From Planctomycetota bacterium (GTDB lineage Bacteria > Planctomycetota > UBA1135 > GCA-002686595), in the NCBI GenBank assembly GCA_012959525.1, contig DUDB01000045.1:1-64000 (forward strand): a DNA stretch of 64,000 nt, given 5' to 3'. The notes beneath the pieces are model-generated. The model had not been told where the DNA came from. It worked only from the letters and a program-made list of their open reading frames with translations, and searched no databases. Shown here one piece after another: positions 43,832 to 52,657 of the stretch; within the stretch, counting starts at the first letter, position 1; every line of letters starts with the position of its first letter. The translations under genes were made by a program, and so were the position numbers.

Positions 43832-44748
43832 CGGTAGCGCCTGAGGACAGCGGTCAGGTGCCGACCGGGGCACTTGGTCGATGTCCAGTGGCTATGACCC
43901 ACCACGCGCGTGGCGCCGATGGCAAAGCCACTCCTCAGGGATCCCACTAGGCCGTGGAGAGCGGCTTGGGCTTGGCGCGTGGGCGGGCCGTTTTCGAAAT
44001 TACCAAGCAGGCAAATGCCGATGTTGCCCACGTTGTTCTTGCCCTTGGCGTGGGCCCCTTGCCACTTCAGGGAACGTCCCTCGTAGACGCGCCCGGCAGG
44101 GTCGACAAGGAAGTGATAGCCCACGTCGCCGTAGCCCCGGCTGCTCATGTGCGAAGCTTGAACGGCTCGTACGGCTTGGTGGCCCACGGTCTGGTTCTCG
44201 TGCACTTTGGTGGAGACCGGCATGGCCGAGTGGTGCACCGTGATCCACTTCCACATGCTGCTGGCCGGATCCATCTCCCGTGGAAGCTCGGCGAGGGCGC
44301 CCCATGCGTCCCGACGGATGGTGCCCGGGTAGTGGAAGCCACTGTCCCGGGTCAGGCGGGCGAGTCCGGCGTTGGCACGGGCCTGCTGGGACTCTCGCGG
44401 CGTCGTGTGCTTCAGGACCCAGCGGTACTCGGCCAGGCACTCTTGGCGCAGATCGGGCTCTGTTCGCATCTCCTCCGCAAGGCGCAGGTGGGCTTCGACT
44501 TGCCAATAGGTCGCGGAATTGGACCGGGGCTGGCGGCGTATCCAATCACGGAGCGCGGGGACGAGTCCCGGGTTTCCATGGCGCATCCTCTGCCAGGAGG
44601 GGACGCTTTCGCGTCCGCTGATAGCGGGTTCCTCAGGGAACCTCCCCTTGAGAGGGGGGTATGAGGCGCAAGAGGCCGCGACGAGGAGCAGCGGGGCAGC
44701 CCAGGGCCAGAGGCCTCGGCCAACCGGCCGGGTTGCAACGCGTTTCAC
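43828..44748 (-). CDS. Lipoprotein N-acetylmuramoyl-L-alanine amidase (PGRP/amidase_2)
   Basis: A 306-aa lipoprotein. From GTG 44748 the N-terminus is [15 protein letters not shown], then LLLVAASC, a typical lipobox; ATG 44799 is an upstream alternative. A GGGAGGGAGG lies upstream. The C-terminal half is a type 2 amidase/PGRP domain: [10 protein letters not shown] (zinc His), [28 protein letters not shown], and [14 protein letters not shown] (second His and the zinc Cys). It cleaves the MurNAc-L-Ala bond of peptidoglycan. The segment about 45-150 between signal and catalytic domain is helical and unassigned. It is divergent from the TPR protease gene over about 175 bp. Confidence 0.88.
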   Translation of the reverse strand: MKRVATRPVGRGLWPWAAPLLLVAASCASYPPLKGRFPEEPAISGRESVPSWQRMRHGNPGLVPALRDWIRRQPRSNSATYWQVEAHLRLAEEMRTEPDLRQECLAEYRWVLKHTTPRESQQARANAGLARLTRDSGFHYPGTIRRDAWGALAELPREMDPASSMWKWITVHHSAMPVSTKVHENQTVGHQAVRAVQASHMSSRGYGDVGYHFLVDPAGRVYEGRSLKWQGAHAKGKNNVGNIGICLLGNFENGPPTRQAQAALHGLVGSLRSGFAIGATRVVGHSHWTSTKCPGRHLTAVLRRYR

Positions 44749-44923
44749 CGCCCCAACAGGCTGCACCTCCCTCCCCAGACTGCATGATCCCCAACCCATA
44801 GAATCCAGAAATAGCGAACCCGAGCAGCCGAAACAAACTTCCTCTGGATTCTCTCCCTTGGCCTCGCGCCCACGCCGTGGCACCCTGACCCTCCAGGGCC
44901 TCACGGCTCCGGCACCCCCTACC

Positions 44924-47900
44924 GTGGCCCAATCCAGAATCAAGCGGCAGCGCCGCACCCCTTTGCTTCTCCTCTGCACCAGCCTGCTGGTAGCCGGGGC
45001 CGCGGGGGCGTCGGTCGCAGAGCCGGGTTCTCGGACTTCCCAGGACCCCGCCCAGGATGAGCTCGATGAGCTCCTGCAGGCTGAACGTGTCGAAGCGGAC
45101 CAACTGCGTCGTCGGGGACGAGGGTCCGCAGCGCGACGCCGGCTGTCCGAGCTGCTCGAGGATGACCCGAGCGATGCCGCGGCACGGCGCATCATGGCCG
45201 CGTGCAAGCTGGATCAGGGGCATCACGATCAGGCGCTGGCCGAGGCCCAGCGGGCCCTGGCGGATGCCATGGCTGGCGGCGATCGGGTCCTGGCCGCAGC
45301 CTGCGCTCGGCTTACGGCTGAGATTCTCGGCGAACTGGGGCGACGCGATGAGGCCTTGGCGGTGTTGTTGGGGGAGCTTGAGCAAGCGGATGGTTCAAGG
45401 GTGCCGCTCTTGGATACGGGCAGCAGTGCCCTCGATGCTTGGACTCTGGGGGAGGCCTTGCAGAGGAGCGGTGATCGGGAGGCGGGCCGTCGCGTCTTGG
45501 AGCACGGTTTGGAGGTCCAGCGTGATGCACCCTGGAGCGATCACCTGGCCGCAGGTCGCTGCGCCCAGGCTCTGGGCCGCCTGACCCTGGCCTCCAAGTC
45601 TTTCGTTCTGGCGGAGCGCGTGGCCCGGGCTGGAGAGGGAAGCGAACCCGACGTGCTGGCCGCCCTGGCCGCCTTGTACTATGAGAGCGAGCGTGAAATC
45701 GAGGCCAGCGGTAAGCGCTCCGCCGCAGACCTGTACCGCGAAGCTCTCGAGCTGCACCCCACCCACGCACCATCGCTCCTGGGCCTGTTTGAGCTGCATC
45801 GCTACAACCGCCAGCGTGTGAGCCGCTCACCCGAGGACATCCTGCATCAGCTTTTGGGGGCCGTCCCCGATTCCATCGCAGGTCGCGTGGCCAAGGTGTC
45901 AGCGAACCTAACCGATGGCCGCCTGAAGGCTGTCCGTGAGGACCTGGTTTGGCTGAAGGAGAAGGCGCCCCTGCGACGGGATACGCGCACTCTGCGCGCC
46001 GCCTTGGCTTGGGTCGAACATGATCGTGAAGGATGTGAACAGCTTCTCGCGAAGCTCGCACTGGACGACCCTTCAGATAGCGCTCCAGAGCGTGGCGTCG
46101 GCGGCCACCTGGTTGCCCTCTATCGGTTTTCAGAGGCCCTGCCCTTCCTGCGCCGGGCAGTGGAGCGCGACGATGGGGATTGGGATGCGTGGCGTCTGCT
46201 AGGTCAGGCCCTGGCCAACACGGGAGACGAGCGCGCGGCCGCTCTGGCCCTCGCCCATTCGGAGAAAGTCGCCGGGGGACGACAGGATGCGCTGCGCAAC
46301 AACCTCAGCATGGTGCTGGGGCGTATGGCTAGCGAGCAGGTGGTCGAGTCCCATGGGCCTCTGGAGTTCGCCTGGCAGCCCGAGGCTGCCGACGTTCTGC
46401 GCACTTATCTGGTGCCTTTCTATCTGGAGGCCCGGGAGGATCTGGCTCAGCGCTATGGGCACACCGCGGGGGCCACGCGGATTGAGGTCTTCCGCGCCCA
46501 CAGGGACTTCTCCGTGCGCTCCGTAGGATTCGAGGGCTTCCCCGCCCTGGGTGTGTGCTTCGGGCCGGTTGTCACGGCCCTCTCGCCCCTCTCGGAAATG
46601 CGCGGCAGGTTCTCCTGGGCGCGAACCGGGTTTCACGAGTTCAGCCACGTCGTGCACCTCGGTCTCAGCCATAACCGCTGCCCGCGCTGGATCACCGAGG
46701 GTCTGGCTACCTGGGAGGAGGTGCGCCGTAACCCAGCCTGGACGCGCAACATGCGCCGTGAACTTCTAGACACCGTAGCCAACGGGGACCTGATCTTGGT
46801 GCGTGATCTGAACCGCGCCTTCCGCGGGCCGCGCATTCTCTTCGGCTACTACCAGGGCGGCCTGCTGTGCGAAATGCTGATCGACGCGCACGGGTTCGGG
46901 TCCATGGTGCACCTCCTAGAGGAGTTCGACAGGGGGGCAGATCTCGACCAAGCCCTGAGTACCGTCCTAGGGGAGACCCCCGAAGAGGTGGACGCGGCCT
47001 TCGAGGCGTTTGTGCGGGACAAGCTCAAGGGCCTGCGCTTGGAGCCCCGGTGGGACCCCAAGGCCATCGTCCGATTGCGCTTGCGTCTGAAACGGGAGCC
47101 GCCCAGGGAGGACCGGGAGGAGTGGAGCCAGCGCTGGCTGGACGTGGCTTGGGGCAGCTGGCAGCGCGCTCGCCGGGTGGATGCGGAGGAGGCCCTGCGC
47201 ATCGCCGCACTGGGGTCGAAGGACGGGCCGCGTGCCCTGGCCTTACGCGGGGAGATGGCCTTGGCGCGCGAGTTGCGTGCCGATGCACGCGCCCACTGGG
47301 AGGCGTCCGTCGAGGCCGGAGGACGGGACTACCGTGCGCTGATGGGGCTGGCCAGTCTGTGCCAGCAGGATGGCGACCTAGACGACAGTGAGCGCTACCT
47401 GCTCATGGCCGAGGAGTCCTTCCCCGGCTATGACTCTCCGGGCCTGAGCGCTGAGCGCAAGTTGAGCGCGCTCTACAAGGTCATGGAGAAGCCCGATCTG
47501 GCGGCTCAGGCCCTAGAGCGTTGGCTCATCTGGAAGGCAGGGGCCTACGCGGAGCGTCTGGAGGTTGCGCGGTGGCACCGCGACGCGGGGCGCTTCGATC
47601 GCGCGGCCCAACTCCTCGACGAGGCCAATCAGGTGGATCCCTTTCGGCGTGACCTGCATCTGGCCTGGGCCGAAGTGCTCGTGGAGGCTGAGCGTTGGGA
47701 TGAGGCTCTGCGAGAATTCGAGGTTGGGCTGATCGTTCCGCCGGACGTGGACCTAGACCACCAGCGCTTCGTGGGCCCTCCCGGTGGCCTGCCCGGTGGG
47801 GTGGACCCCGAACATCTTCCCGCTCTACTCGCCCAGGGAATGGACCCCGAGATGCGCGAGGGGCTGCCCCTCACCGCGGAGGAGCGGCAGTCCATCCTGA

Positions 47901-47992
47901 ACCAGATGGCCGAGTGTGCCCGTTCTGCGGGGGACGAGGAGAAGGCCGCGGAGTACTCCGAGCGAGCTCTCGCCCTAGGGGAGGGCTCATGA
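44924..47992 (+). CDS. TPR-repeat protein with gluzincin metallopeptidase (MA-like) domain
   Basis: A 1022-aa exported protein. GTG 44924 gives a signal peptide (IKRQRRTPLLLLCTSLLVAGAAGASVA). Helical TPR-like repeats occupy about 45-480 (for example ALAEAQRALADAM, AALAALYYESEREI). A zinc peptidase-like domain follows: His571-Glu572-x2-His575 in FHEFSHVVHLG, with Glu592 in WITEGLATWEE as probable third ligand. More TPR-like repeats fill about 720-1020 (RALALRGEMALARELRADARAH, LHLAWAEVLVEAERWDEALREFE). The peptidase MA-like family is found in envelope proteins of this phylum, but substrates are unknown. It overlaps the following lipoprotein gene by four bases. The upstream divergent region must hold its promoter. 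Confidence 0.82.
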   Translation: MAQSRIKRQRRTPLLLLCTSLLVAGAAGASVAEPGSRTSQDPAQDELDELLQAERVEADQLRRRGRGSAARRRLSELLEDDPSDAAARRIMAACKLDQGHHDQALAEAQRALADAMAGGDRVLAAACARLTAEILGELGRRDEALAVLLGELEQADGSRVPLLDTGSSALDAWTLGEALQRSGDREAGRRVLEHGLEVQRDAPWSDHLAAGRCAQALGRLTLASKSFVLAERVARAGEGSEPDVLAALAALYYESEREIEASGKRSAADLYREALELHPTHAPSLLGLFELHRYNRQRVSRSPEDILHQLLGAVPDSIAGRVAKVSANLTDGRLKAVREDLVWLKEKAPLRRDTRTLRAALAWVEHDREGCEQLLAKLALDDPSDSAPERGVGGHLVALYRFSEALPFLRRAVERDDGDWDAWRLLGQALANTGDERAAALALAHSEKVAGGRQDALRNNLSMVLGRMASEQVVESHGPLEFAWQPEAADVLRTYLVPFYLEAREDLAQRYGHTAGATRIEVFRAHRDFSVRSVGFEGFPALGVCFGPVVTALSPLSEMRGRFSWARTGFHEFSHVVHLGLSHNRCPRWITEGLATWEEVRRNPAWTRNMRRELLDTVANGDLILVRDLNRAFRGPRILFGYYQGGLLCEMLIDAHGFGSMVHLLEEFDRGADLDQALSTVLGETPEEVDAAFEAFVRDKLKGLRLEPRWDPKAIVRLRLRLKREPPREDREEWSQRWLDVAWGSWQRARRVDAEEALRIAALGSKDGPRALALRGEMALARELRADARAHWEASVEAGGRDYRALMGLASLCQQDGDLDDSERYLLMAEESFPGYDSPGLSAERKLSALYKVMEKPDLAAQALERWLIWKAGAYAERLEVARWHRDAGRFDRAAQLLDEANQVDPFRRDLHLAWAEVLVEAERWDEALREFEVGLIVPPDVDLDHQRFVGPPGGLPGGVDPEHLPALLAQGMDPEMREGLPLTAEERQSILNQMAECARSAGDEEKAAEYSERALALGEGS

Positions 47993-50415
47993 GATGGCGC
48001 AACACATCCAGTCTCGTCTTCGTCCTCAGCCTGTTGGGTTGTGGCCCAGAGGAGCGGGCCGTGGTGCGCAATCTGCACCTGGACCCGCAGCTCATCGGCG
48101 GTGGCTCTCCCGGTGAGGCCATGGATGGAGCGGAGCGTCTCGTGCGGACTTTTGCCGTGGACGGGTCGGACTCCGCGGCCCTGGACCTGGCACCTTGGCA
48201 GGCGCGCAACGCCATCTTCCATCCGGCGAAATCCGGCCTGGGTACGGGTGTGCGCGCCGCGGAATATCGCCCTGAGGCGGGGGTTGTTCATGCAGCGCTT
48301 GAGTTCTCAGAGCCCTTGGCTGCCGATCAGTTCAATCGCATTGAGTTGGACCTCCGCAGCTTTCGCAACGGCAACGCCACTCTGACCTGGGAGAGCGATG
48401 AGCGACCGGCGGACGTTCCGCTGGGAAGCCTGCGGGTGGATGCCGTCACCCAGGCAGGTGAGCCCGAGACCCTGGTCCTGTCCCTGGTGGGGCACCCTGC
48501 GTGGCGTGGGACGATCCGCAAGCTGCGCCTCTTCCCCTGCTGGAAGGGGCCGCAGTCCTACGAGTTGCAGTCCATTCGCTTCCTGCAGGACAACTTTGAT
48601 GGGGGGGCCGACCCGTCCAGCGAGTTTTCTTCCCCCGGGGGTGACAGCGGACTGATGGGCCCAACCCGCGACAAACGACGCACCTGGCCTAGCGATGCCG
48701 GCGTGCCTCTGACCGTGCAGCTCGATGCGCAGCACCCCGCCGCATTCCAGGTAGAGGTCAGCGCCACGGATGTAGCAGTCGGTGCGCCGGAGCAGGCGAC
48801 TGTATTCGTCGTGGAGGTTCGGGCGCCGCGCCACGGTCGCACGCATCCTTGGGAGGAAGTGGCCCGTACAAGCTTCCCGCACGATGCACCCCGTCCCCTG
48901 ACTTGGCGGACCCTGCGGGCCGACCTCAGCCCCTGGATGGGCCAGGATCTGCACTTGCGCCTACGCGGCTGGCGAGGATCGGCGCCACCCACGCCGGGCA
49001 GCGGTCAACTCTCCCGCGGGTCGCTGCTGTGGGCTAACTCCATGGTCTTTGATCCCGTGCCGGATCAGCGTCCACCGGATCTGATCCTGGTCACCCTCGA
49101 TACCCTGCGCGCCGATGCCCTGGGCTGCTACGGCGGGCCCCCGGATACGCCCTTTCTGGATCAGCTGGCCGGAGAGGGCATCCGCTTTGAGGAAGCCATG
49201 AGCGCTTGCAACTCTACCCTTCCAGCGCACACCTCGATCTTGACGGGTCAGCCCGTTCCCACCCACGGGGTTTTGGATAACCGCTCGACCTTGTCCCCAG
49301 GGGTGCGCACTTTGGCGCAGGCGTTGCGGCAGTCCGGCTACACGACCGCTGCCGCCGTTTCGGTCGAGCACCTGCAACCCTCCTGGTCGGGGCTCGGTCG
49401 TGGCTTCGACCGCTTCCTTGAGGTCGCGCCGGGAGCCACAGTGGATGGTGCGCTAACTTTGGATGGGGTGGAGCAGTGGCTTGCCGAATGGGGGGAGGGT
49501 CCGCGTCCGCCAGTGTTCCTCTGGGTGCACCTGTTCGATCCGCACACGCCCTACGGTCCACCCAAGGCGTTCCGCCGAGAGTACGAGAAGCGCCTTGCGG
49601 AGGCGGGGGAGGAGGTGCCACCGAGGTTGGCCGAACCGTCGAGCGTGGGCATCACGACTCTCACCCGGGAGGGCGAGTTCCTGCACGGCGTGAGCAATGG
49701 TGCTTTCGCTCGACACCTGTACCGCGCGAGCGTGGCGTACACCGATAAGCTCGTTGAACGGCTCGTGGAGGGGCTGCGCCGAGCCGGAATCTGGGAGAGC
49801 GCCCTGGCGGTGATCACTGCGGATCATGGGGAGTCGCTCGGGGAACAAGACGTCTGGTACAACCACCAACGCATCCATCCGGCTGTCATGTCGATCCCCT
49901 TGATCGTGCACCTGCCCGGGGAGAGCGTGGGCAGGGTCAGCGGGGCGCGTGCCTCCAACGCGGACATTGCCCGCACCCTCGGGCTGTGGGGTGGCGTGCG
50001 CGCGCAGGATTGGGGCGCACAACAGCAGCCCGCGGGCCTGAATCTGATCCAGTTGGCCCAGGACGTCGATGCGGTCAACCGCCGAGTCTGGTTTGTGCAC
50101 TCCAATCAGGCCCAGGCGGGGTGCCGCGACGGGGACGTGCACTACTTCCACAACCTGACCGAGTACCTGCAACTGGGGCCGGACCGGGCCCAGCCCGCGG
50201 GTATGGAGTTCCTCTACCTGCATGGGCCCGATCCCGGCTCATCCAGCAACCTGGCCGGTGTGCGCCCGGAGTTGGCCGCCCAGTACCAGGTGGCCATGCG
50301 ATCCTGGCTGCGGGAGGTGTCCGGGGGGACGCACCTGCGCGCTGATCTGAGCCCCGAGCAGGAGGATCAGATGCGCGCCATGGGATATGTAGGCGGCGAC
50401 GAGGGCTCCGAGTAG
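47989..50415 (+). CDS. Lipoprotein sulfatase-fold hydrolase (Thr-type active site)
   Basis: An 808-aa protein starting at an ATG that overlaps the upstream stop. SLVFVLSLLGC ends in Cys18, a lipoprotein signal. Residues about 20-360 are a beta-rich extension with no recognised domain. The C-terminal part is an alkaline-phosphatase/sulfatase-fold enzyme: LILVTLDTLRADALGCYGG carries the first metal Asp, and FLWVHLFDPHTPYGPP and ITADHGESLGE the others. Where Cys-type sulfatases have C-x-P-x-R, this has Thr410-L-P-A-His, as in phosphoester-type relatives, so a formylglycine-dependent sulfatase is unlikely. Phosphodiester or phosphoglycan cleavage is possible. It pairs with the TPR metallopeptidase gene. 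Confidence 0.85.
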   Translation: MRWRNTSSLVFVLSLLGCGPEERAVVRNLHLDPQLIGGGSPGEAMDGAERLVRTFAVDGSDSAALDLAPWQARNAIFHPAKSGLGTGVRAAEYRPEAGVVHAALEFSEPLAADQFNRIELDLRSFRNGNATLTWESDERPADVPLGSLRVDAVTQAGEPETLVLSLVGHPAWRGTIRKLRLFPCWKGPQSYELQSIRFLQDNFDGGADPSSEFSSPGGDSGLMGPTRDKRRTWPSDAGVPLTVQLDAQHPAAFQVEVSATDVAVGAPEQATVFVVEVRAPRHGRTHPWEEVARTSFPHDAPRPLTWRTLRADLSPWMGQDLHLRLRGWRGSAPPTPGSGQLSRGSLLWANSMVFDPVPDQRPPDLILVTLDTLRADALGCYGGPPDTPFLDQLAGEGIRFEEAMSACNSTLPAHTSILTGQPVPTHGVLDNRSTLSPGVRTLAQALRQSGYTTAAAVSVEHLQPSWSGLGRGFDRFLEVAPGATVDGALTLDGVEQWLAEWGEGPRPPVFLWVHLFDPHTPYGPPKAFRREYEKRLAEAGEEVPPRLAEPSSVGITTLTREGEFLHGVSNGAFARHLYRASVAYTDKLVERLVEGLRRAGIWESALAVITADHGESLGEQDVWYNHQRIHPAVMSIPLIVHLPGESVGRVSGARASNADIARTLGLWGGVRAQDWGAQQQPAGLNLIQLAQDVDAVNRRVWFVHSNQAQAGCRDGDVHYFHNLTEYLQLGPDRAQPAGMEFLYLHGPDPGSSSNLAGVRPELAAQYQVAMRSWLREVSGGTHLRADLSPEQEDQMRAMGYVGGDEGSE

Positions 50416-50460
50416 GTTCACACCCTGGGGTGAGAACCCGCACCCTGTTAGCATGGACCC

Positions 50461-51099
50461 ATGACCGCGACTCCCTCGTACCCCGGCCGCTTCATCGTCA
50501 TCGACGGTGTGGATGGCTGCGGCAAGAGCACCCAGGCGAAGCGCCTGGTGCAGTCCTTGCGCACCCAGGGAGAGGTGGAGATCCAGCACCTGCGCGAGCC
50601 GGGCTCCACCACCCTCGGAGAAGGGCTGCGCGAGTTGTTGCTCTCCCGGGATCAGGATATGGGCCCCGAAGTCGAGAGCCTTCTGTTCTGCGCTGCTCGC
50701 CGGCAGATGCTCGACCTCCTCGTGCGCCCCGCTCTGGAGAAGGGCCAGTGGGTCGTGTGCGAGCGCTTTCACCCGAGCACCCTGGCCTACCAGGGTGGGG
50801 CGGGTGGCGTCCCGACCGAAGTTCTTGCCGGACTACTCGAGAGTTGGGCCGGAGATCCCGAGCCCGACCTTGTTCTGATCCTTGATCTCGACCCCGCCGC
50901 CGCCAAGCAGCGCCGCGGGGAGTCCTCCGATCGTATTGAGGACAAGGGACAGGGGTTTCAAGAAGAGGTGGCACGTGCCATGCGGCACTACGCGAACACC
51001 CACCCGGCCGCGGAGCTGGTGCAGGGCGAGGGTAGTGCTGACGAGGTGGCGGAGCGCATCCGCGCCCACGTGGATGGACTGCGGGTGGGGCCGCGCTGA
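50461..51099 (+). CDS. tmk: Thymidylate kinase
   Basis: A 212-aa dTMP kinase, phosphorylating dTMP to dTDP with ATP. The P-loop is GVDGCGKST (residues 16-24). REPGSTTLGEGLREL matches the substrate-binding RxPG motif, CERFHPSTLAYQG the D/ER-x block, and AKQRRGESSDRIED the LID region with Arg residues. FQEEVARAMRHYA is typical of the C-terminus. It shares its stop/start base with holB (TGATG), and holB overlaps the next gene, so tmk-holB-Minf_1886 form one operon, an arrangement common in bacteria. Confidence 0.94.
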   Translation: MTATPSYPGRFIVIDGVDGCGKSTQAKRLVQSLRTQGEVEIQHLREPGSTTLGEGLRELLLSRDQDMGPEVESLLFCAARRQMLDLLVRPALEKGQWVVCERFHPSTLAYQGGAGGVPTEVLAGLLESWAGDPEPDLVLILDLDPAAAKQRRGESSDRIEDKGQGFQEEVARAMRHYANTHPAAELVQGEGSADEVAERIRAHVDGLRVGPR

Positions 51100-52190
51100 T
51101 GGAGTCCACGAGTCTCTATCCACCCCTAGGGCACGGCGAAGTCCTGCAGGGGCTTTGGGATGCGGCCCGCAGCGATCGGCTGCCCCACGCCCTCATCCTG
51201 CACGGGCCCGAAGGGATCGGCAAATACCATGCGGCGCGCTGGCTCGCCCAGGGCCTGCTTTGTGAGGGGGGACCAGGTGAGCCATGCCTGAGCTGCGGCC
51301 CTTGCCGCAGGGTTCAGGCAGACAGCCACCCGGATCTGTTTCTCGTGGATCCCCTGGCCGTCGGCCAGGATCGCATGACGATCCACTTCATCGTCACCCG
51401 GGAGAACCGACCCAAGTCGGCCTACTCGGGCCCCTCCATCGAGAACTTCCTGCGCTTGCGCGCGGATGAGGGCGGGTGGCGCGTTGTGTGTCTGAGGGAC
51501 GTGGACTCCATGAACGAAAATGCTCAGAACGCTTTCTTGAAGGCCCTGGAAGAGCCGGGGGAGAACACCCTGCTGCTCCTGACCTCGGCCCGGCCCGATG
51601 CGCTGCTCGAGACCATCCGGAGCCGCACGGTGTCCGTGGACCTCAGTCGCCTGTCCATGGCCGACACATTGCACATCCTGGAGCGGGACGCCCTTCTGCC
51701 GGGACTGGAGGAGCCCGCCCAGCGTGAAGTTCTGGCGCGTTGGAGCCTGGGAGCCCCAGGCAAAGCCATGAAGCTGGCCAAGAGTGGGGGGGTGCCCATG
51801 CGGGCCATGATCGTGGATCTCGTGGCGGGCCGCTTACTCCCGGACGAGGCGGGGCCGGCTTTCTGGGAGCTGGACGGGGAGTTCCCCGGTAAGACCCCCG
51901 CCGCCCAGCGTCGTACCCGATCCGCCGCGCTCATGGACTTGGCGCTGGAGTGGCTGCTGGACGGTCGGCGTCAGGCGGCCAGGGTTCCGTTGGAGAGCCT
52001 TGCCCACGGTGGAGTCCTCGAGCCCCTTGGAGGGGTCCCAGAAGGCGCGCTGGAGTCCTGCATGGATTGCATCCTGCAGGCGCGGCAGGATGTGTCCTTG
52101 AACCTCTCTCCTGAGATCCTGACCGAGCGTGTCCTGCGTTCCCTCGCAGATCTCTCGGGCCATTCCACGGCAGCGGTGAGGCGACCGTGA
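51099..52190 (+). CDS. holB: DNA polymerase III subunit delta'
   Basis: A 363-aa AAA+ clamp-loader subunit. HALILHGPEGIGKYHAARWLA is a degenerate Walker A (Tyr43 instead of Ser/Thr), as expected for a delta' subunit that does not hydrolyse ATP. Cys55, Cys63, Cys66 and Cys69 form the zinc-binding module (EPCLSCGPC). RVVCLRDVDSMNENAQNAFLKALEEP is the Walker B-to-sensor region. The IRSRT sequence replaces the SRC motif of ATPase-active subunits. It overlaps tmk by one base and the next gene by four. It loads the sliding clamp at replication forks. Confidence 0.92.
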   Translation: MESTSLYPPLGHGEVLQGLWDAARSDRLPHALILHGPEGIGKYHAARWLAQGLLCEGGPGEPCLSCGPCRRVQADSHPDLFLVDPLAVGQDRMTIHFIVTRENRPKSAYSGPSIENFLRLRADEGGWRVVCLRDVDSMNENAQNAFLKALEEPGENTLLLLTSARPDALLETIRSRTVSVDLSRLSMADTLHILERDALLPGLEEPAQREVLARWSLGAPGKAMKLAKSGGVPMRAMIVDLVAGRLLPDEAGPAFWELDGEFPGKTPAAQRRTRSAALMDLALEWLLDGRRQAARVPLESLAHGGVLEPLGGVPEGALESCMDCILQARQDVSLNLSPEILTERVLRSLADLSGHSTAAVRRP

Positions 52191-52615
52191 GCGATCCTCT
52201 CCGCGATGCCTGCACCGAAGACGGGCGCTTCTCCTTTGATGCGTACCGGTTCCTGTTTGAGTCACTCGAGACCGCCCTCACTCTCGCCGGCCGCGAGGGG
52301 GAGTCCGGGACGAGTCGGCACGTGAGCGGACCCGAGTTGTTGGAAGGCATGCGCGCGCTGGCGGAGCGTATGTTCGGCCCTCTGGCCGCGGAGGTCTGGC
52401 GCTCTTGGGGCGTGCACTCCACCCTGGACTGGGGACGCATTGTGTTCGTTCTGGTCGATGCGGAATTGCTCAACCGCCAGGAGAGTGACACCCTCGACCA
52501 ATTCGCAGACGTCTTTGATTTCGAGGAAGCATTTGAGCTTCACTACGAGCCCCAACTCCCTTCTGAATTAGGTGCGAACCCTCTGCCCGACGATGGCCCG
52601 GGGGCCGCGGAGTAG
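52187..52615 (+). CDS. Minf_1886 family protein
   Basis: A 142-aa protein starting at a GTG that overlaps the holB stop. FSFDAYRFLFESLETAL, RHVSGPELLEGMRALAERMFG, EVWRSWGVHSTLDWGRIVF and FADVFDFEEAFE match the Minf_1886 family, small acidic helical proteins found mostly in Planctomycetota-Verrucomicrobiota relatives. No function is known. Its place behind tmk and holB suggests co-expression with replication genes rather than a proven role. A likely terminator follows at once. Confidence 0.85.
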   Translation: MSDPLRDACTEDGRFSFDAYRFLFESLETALTLAGREGESGTSRHVSGPELLEGMRALAERMFGPLAAEVWRSWGVHSTLDWGRIVFVLVDAELLNRQESDTLDQFADVFDFEEAFELHYEPQLPSELGANPLPDDGPGAAE

Positions 52616-52626
52616 TGGGCGTCGGC

Positions 52627-52657
52627 CGGGGATGGTCCGGGCCCCGTCAGTTTTTCT
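52627..52657 (+). terminator. Probable rho-independent terminator after the tmk-holB operon
   Basis: CGGGG (52627-52631) and CCCCG (52642-52646) form a short stem around a 10-nt loop, followed within 4 nt by TTTTTCTT. It lies between the convergent stops of the Minf_1886 gene and the S41 protease gene. The T tract coincides with the last Lys codons of the protease gene, so this is a compact, partly overlapping terminator. The stem is only 5 bp, hence the modest confidence. Confidence 0.45.
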
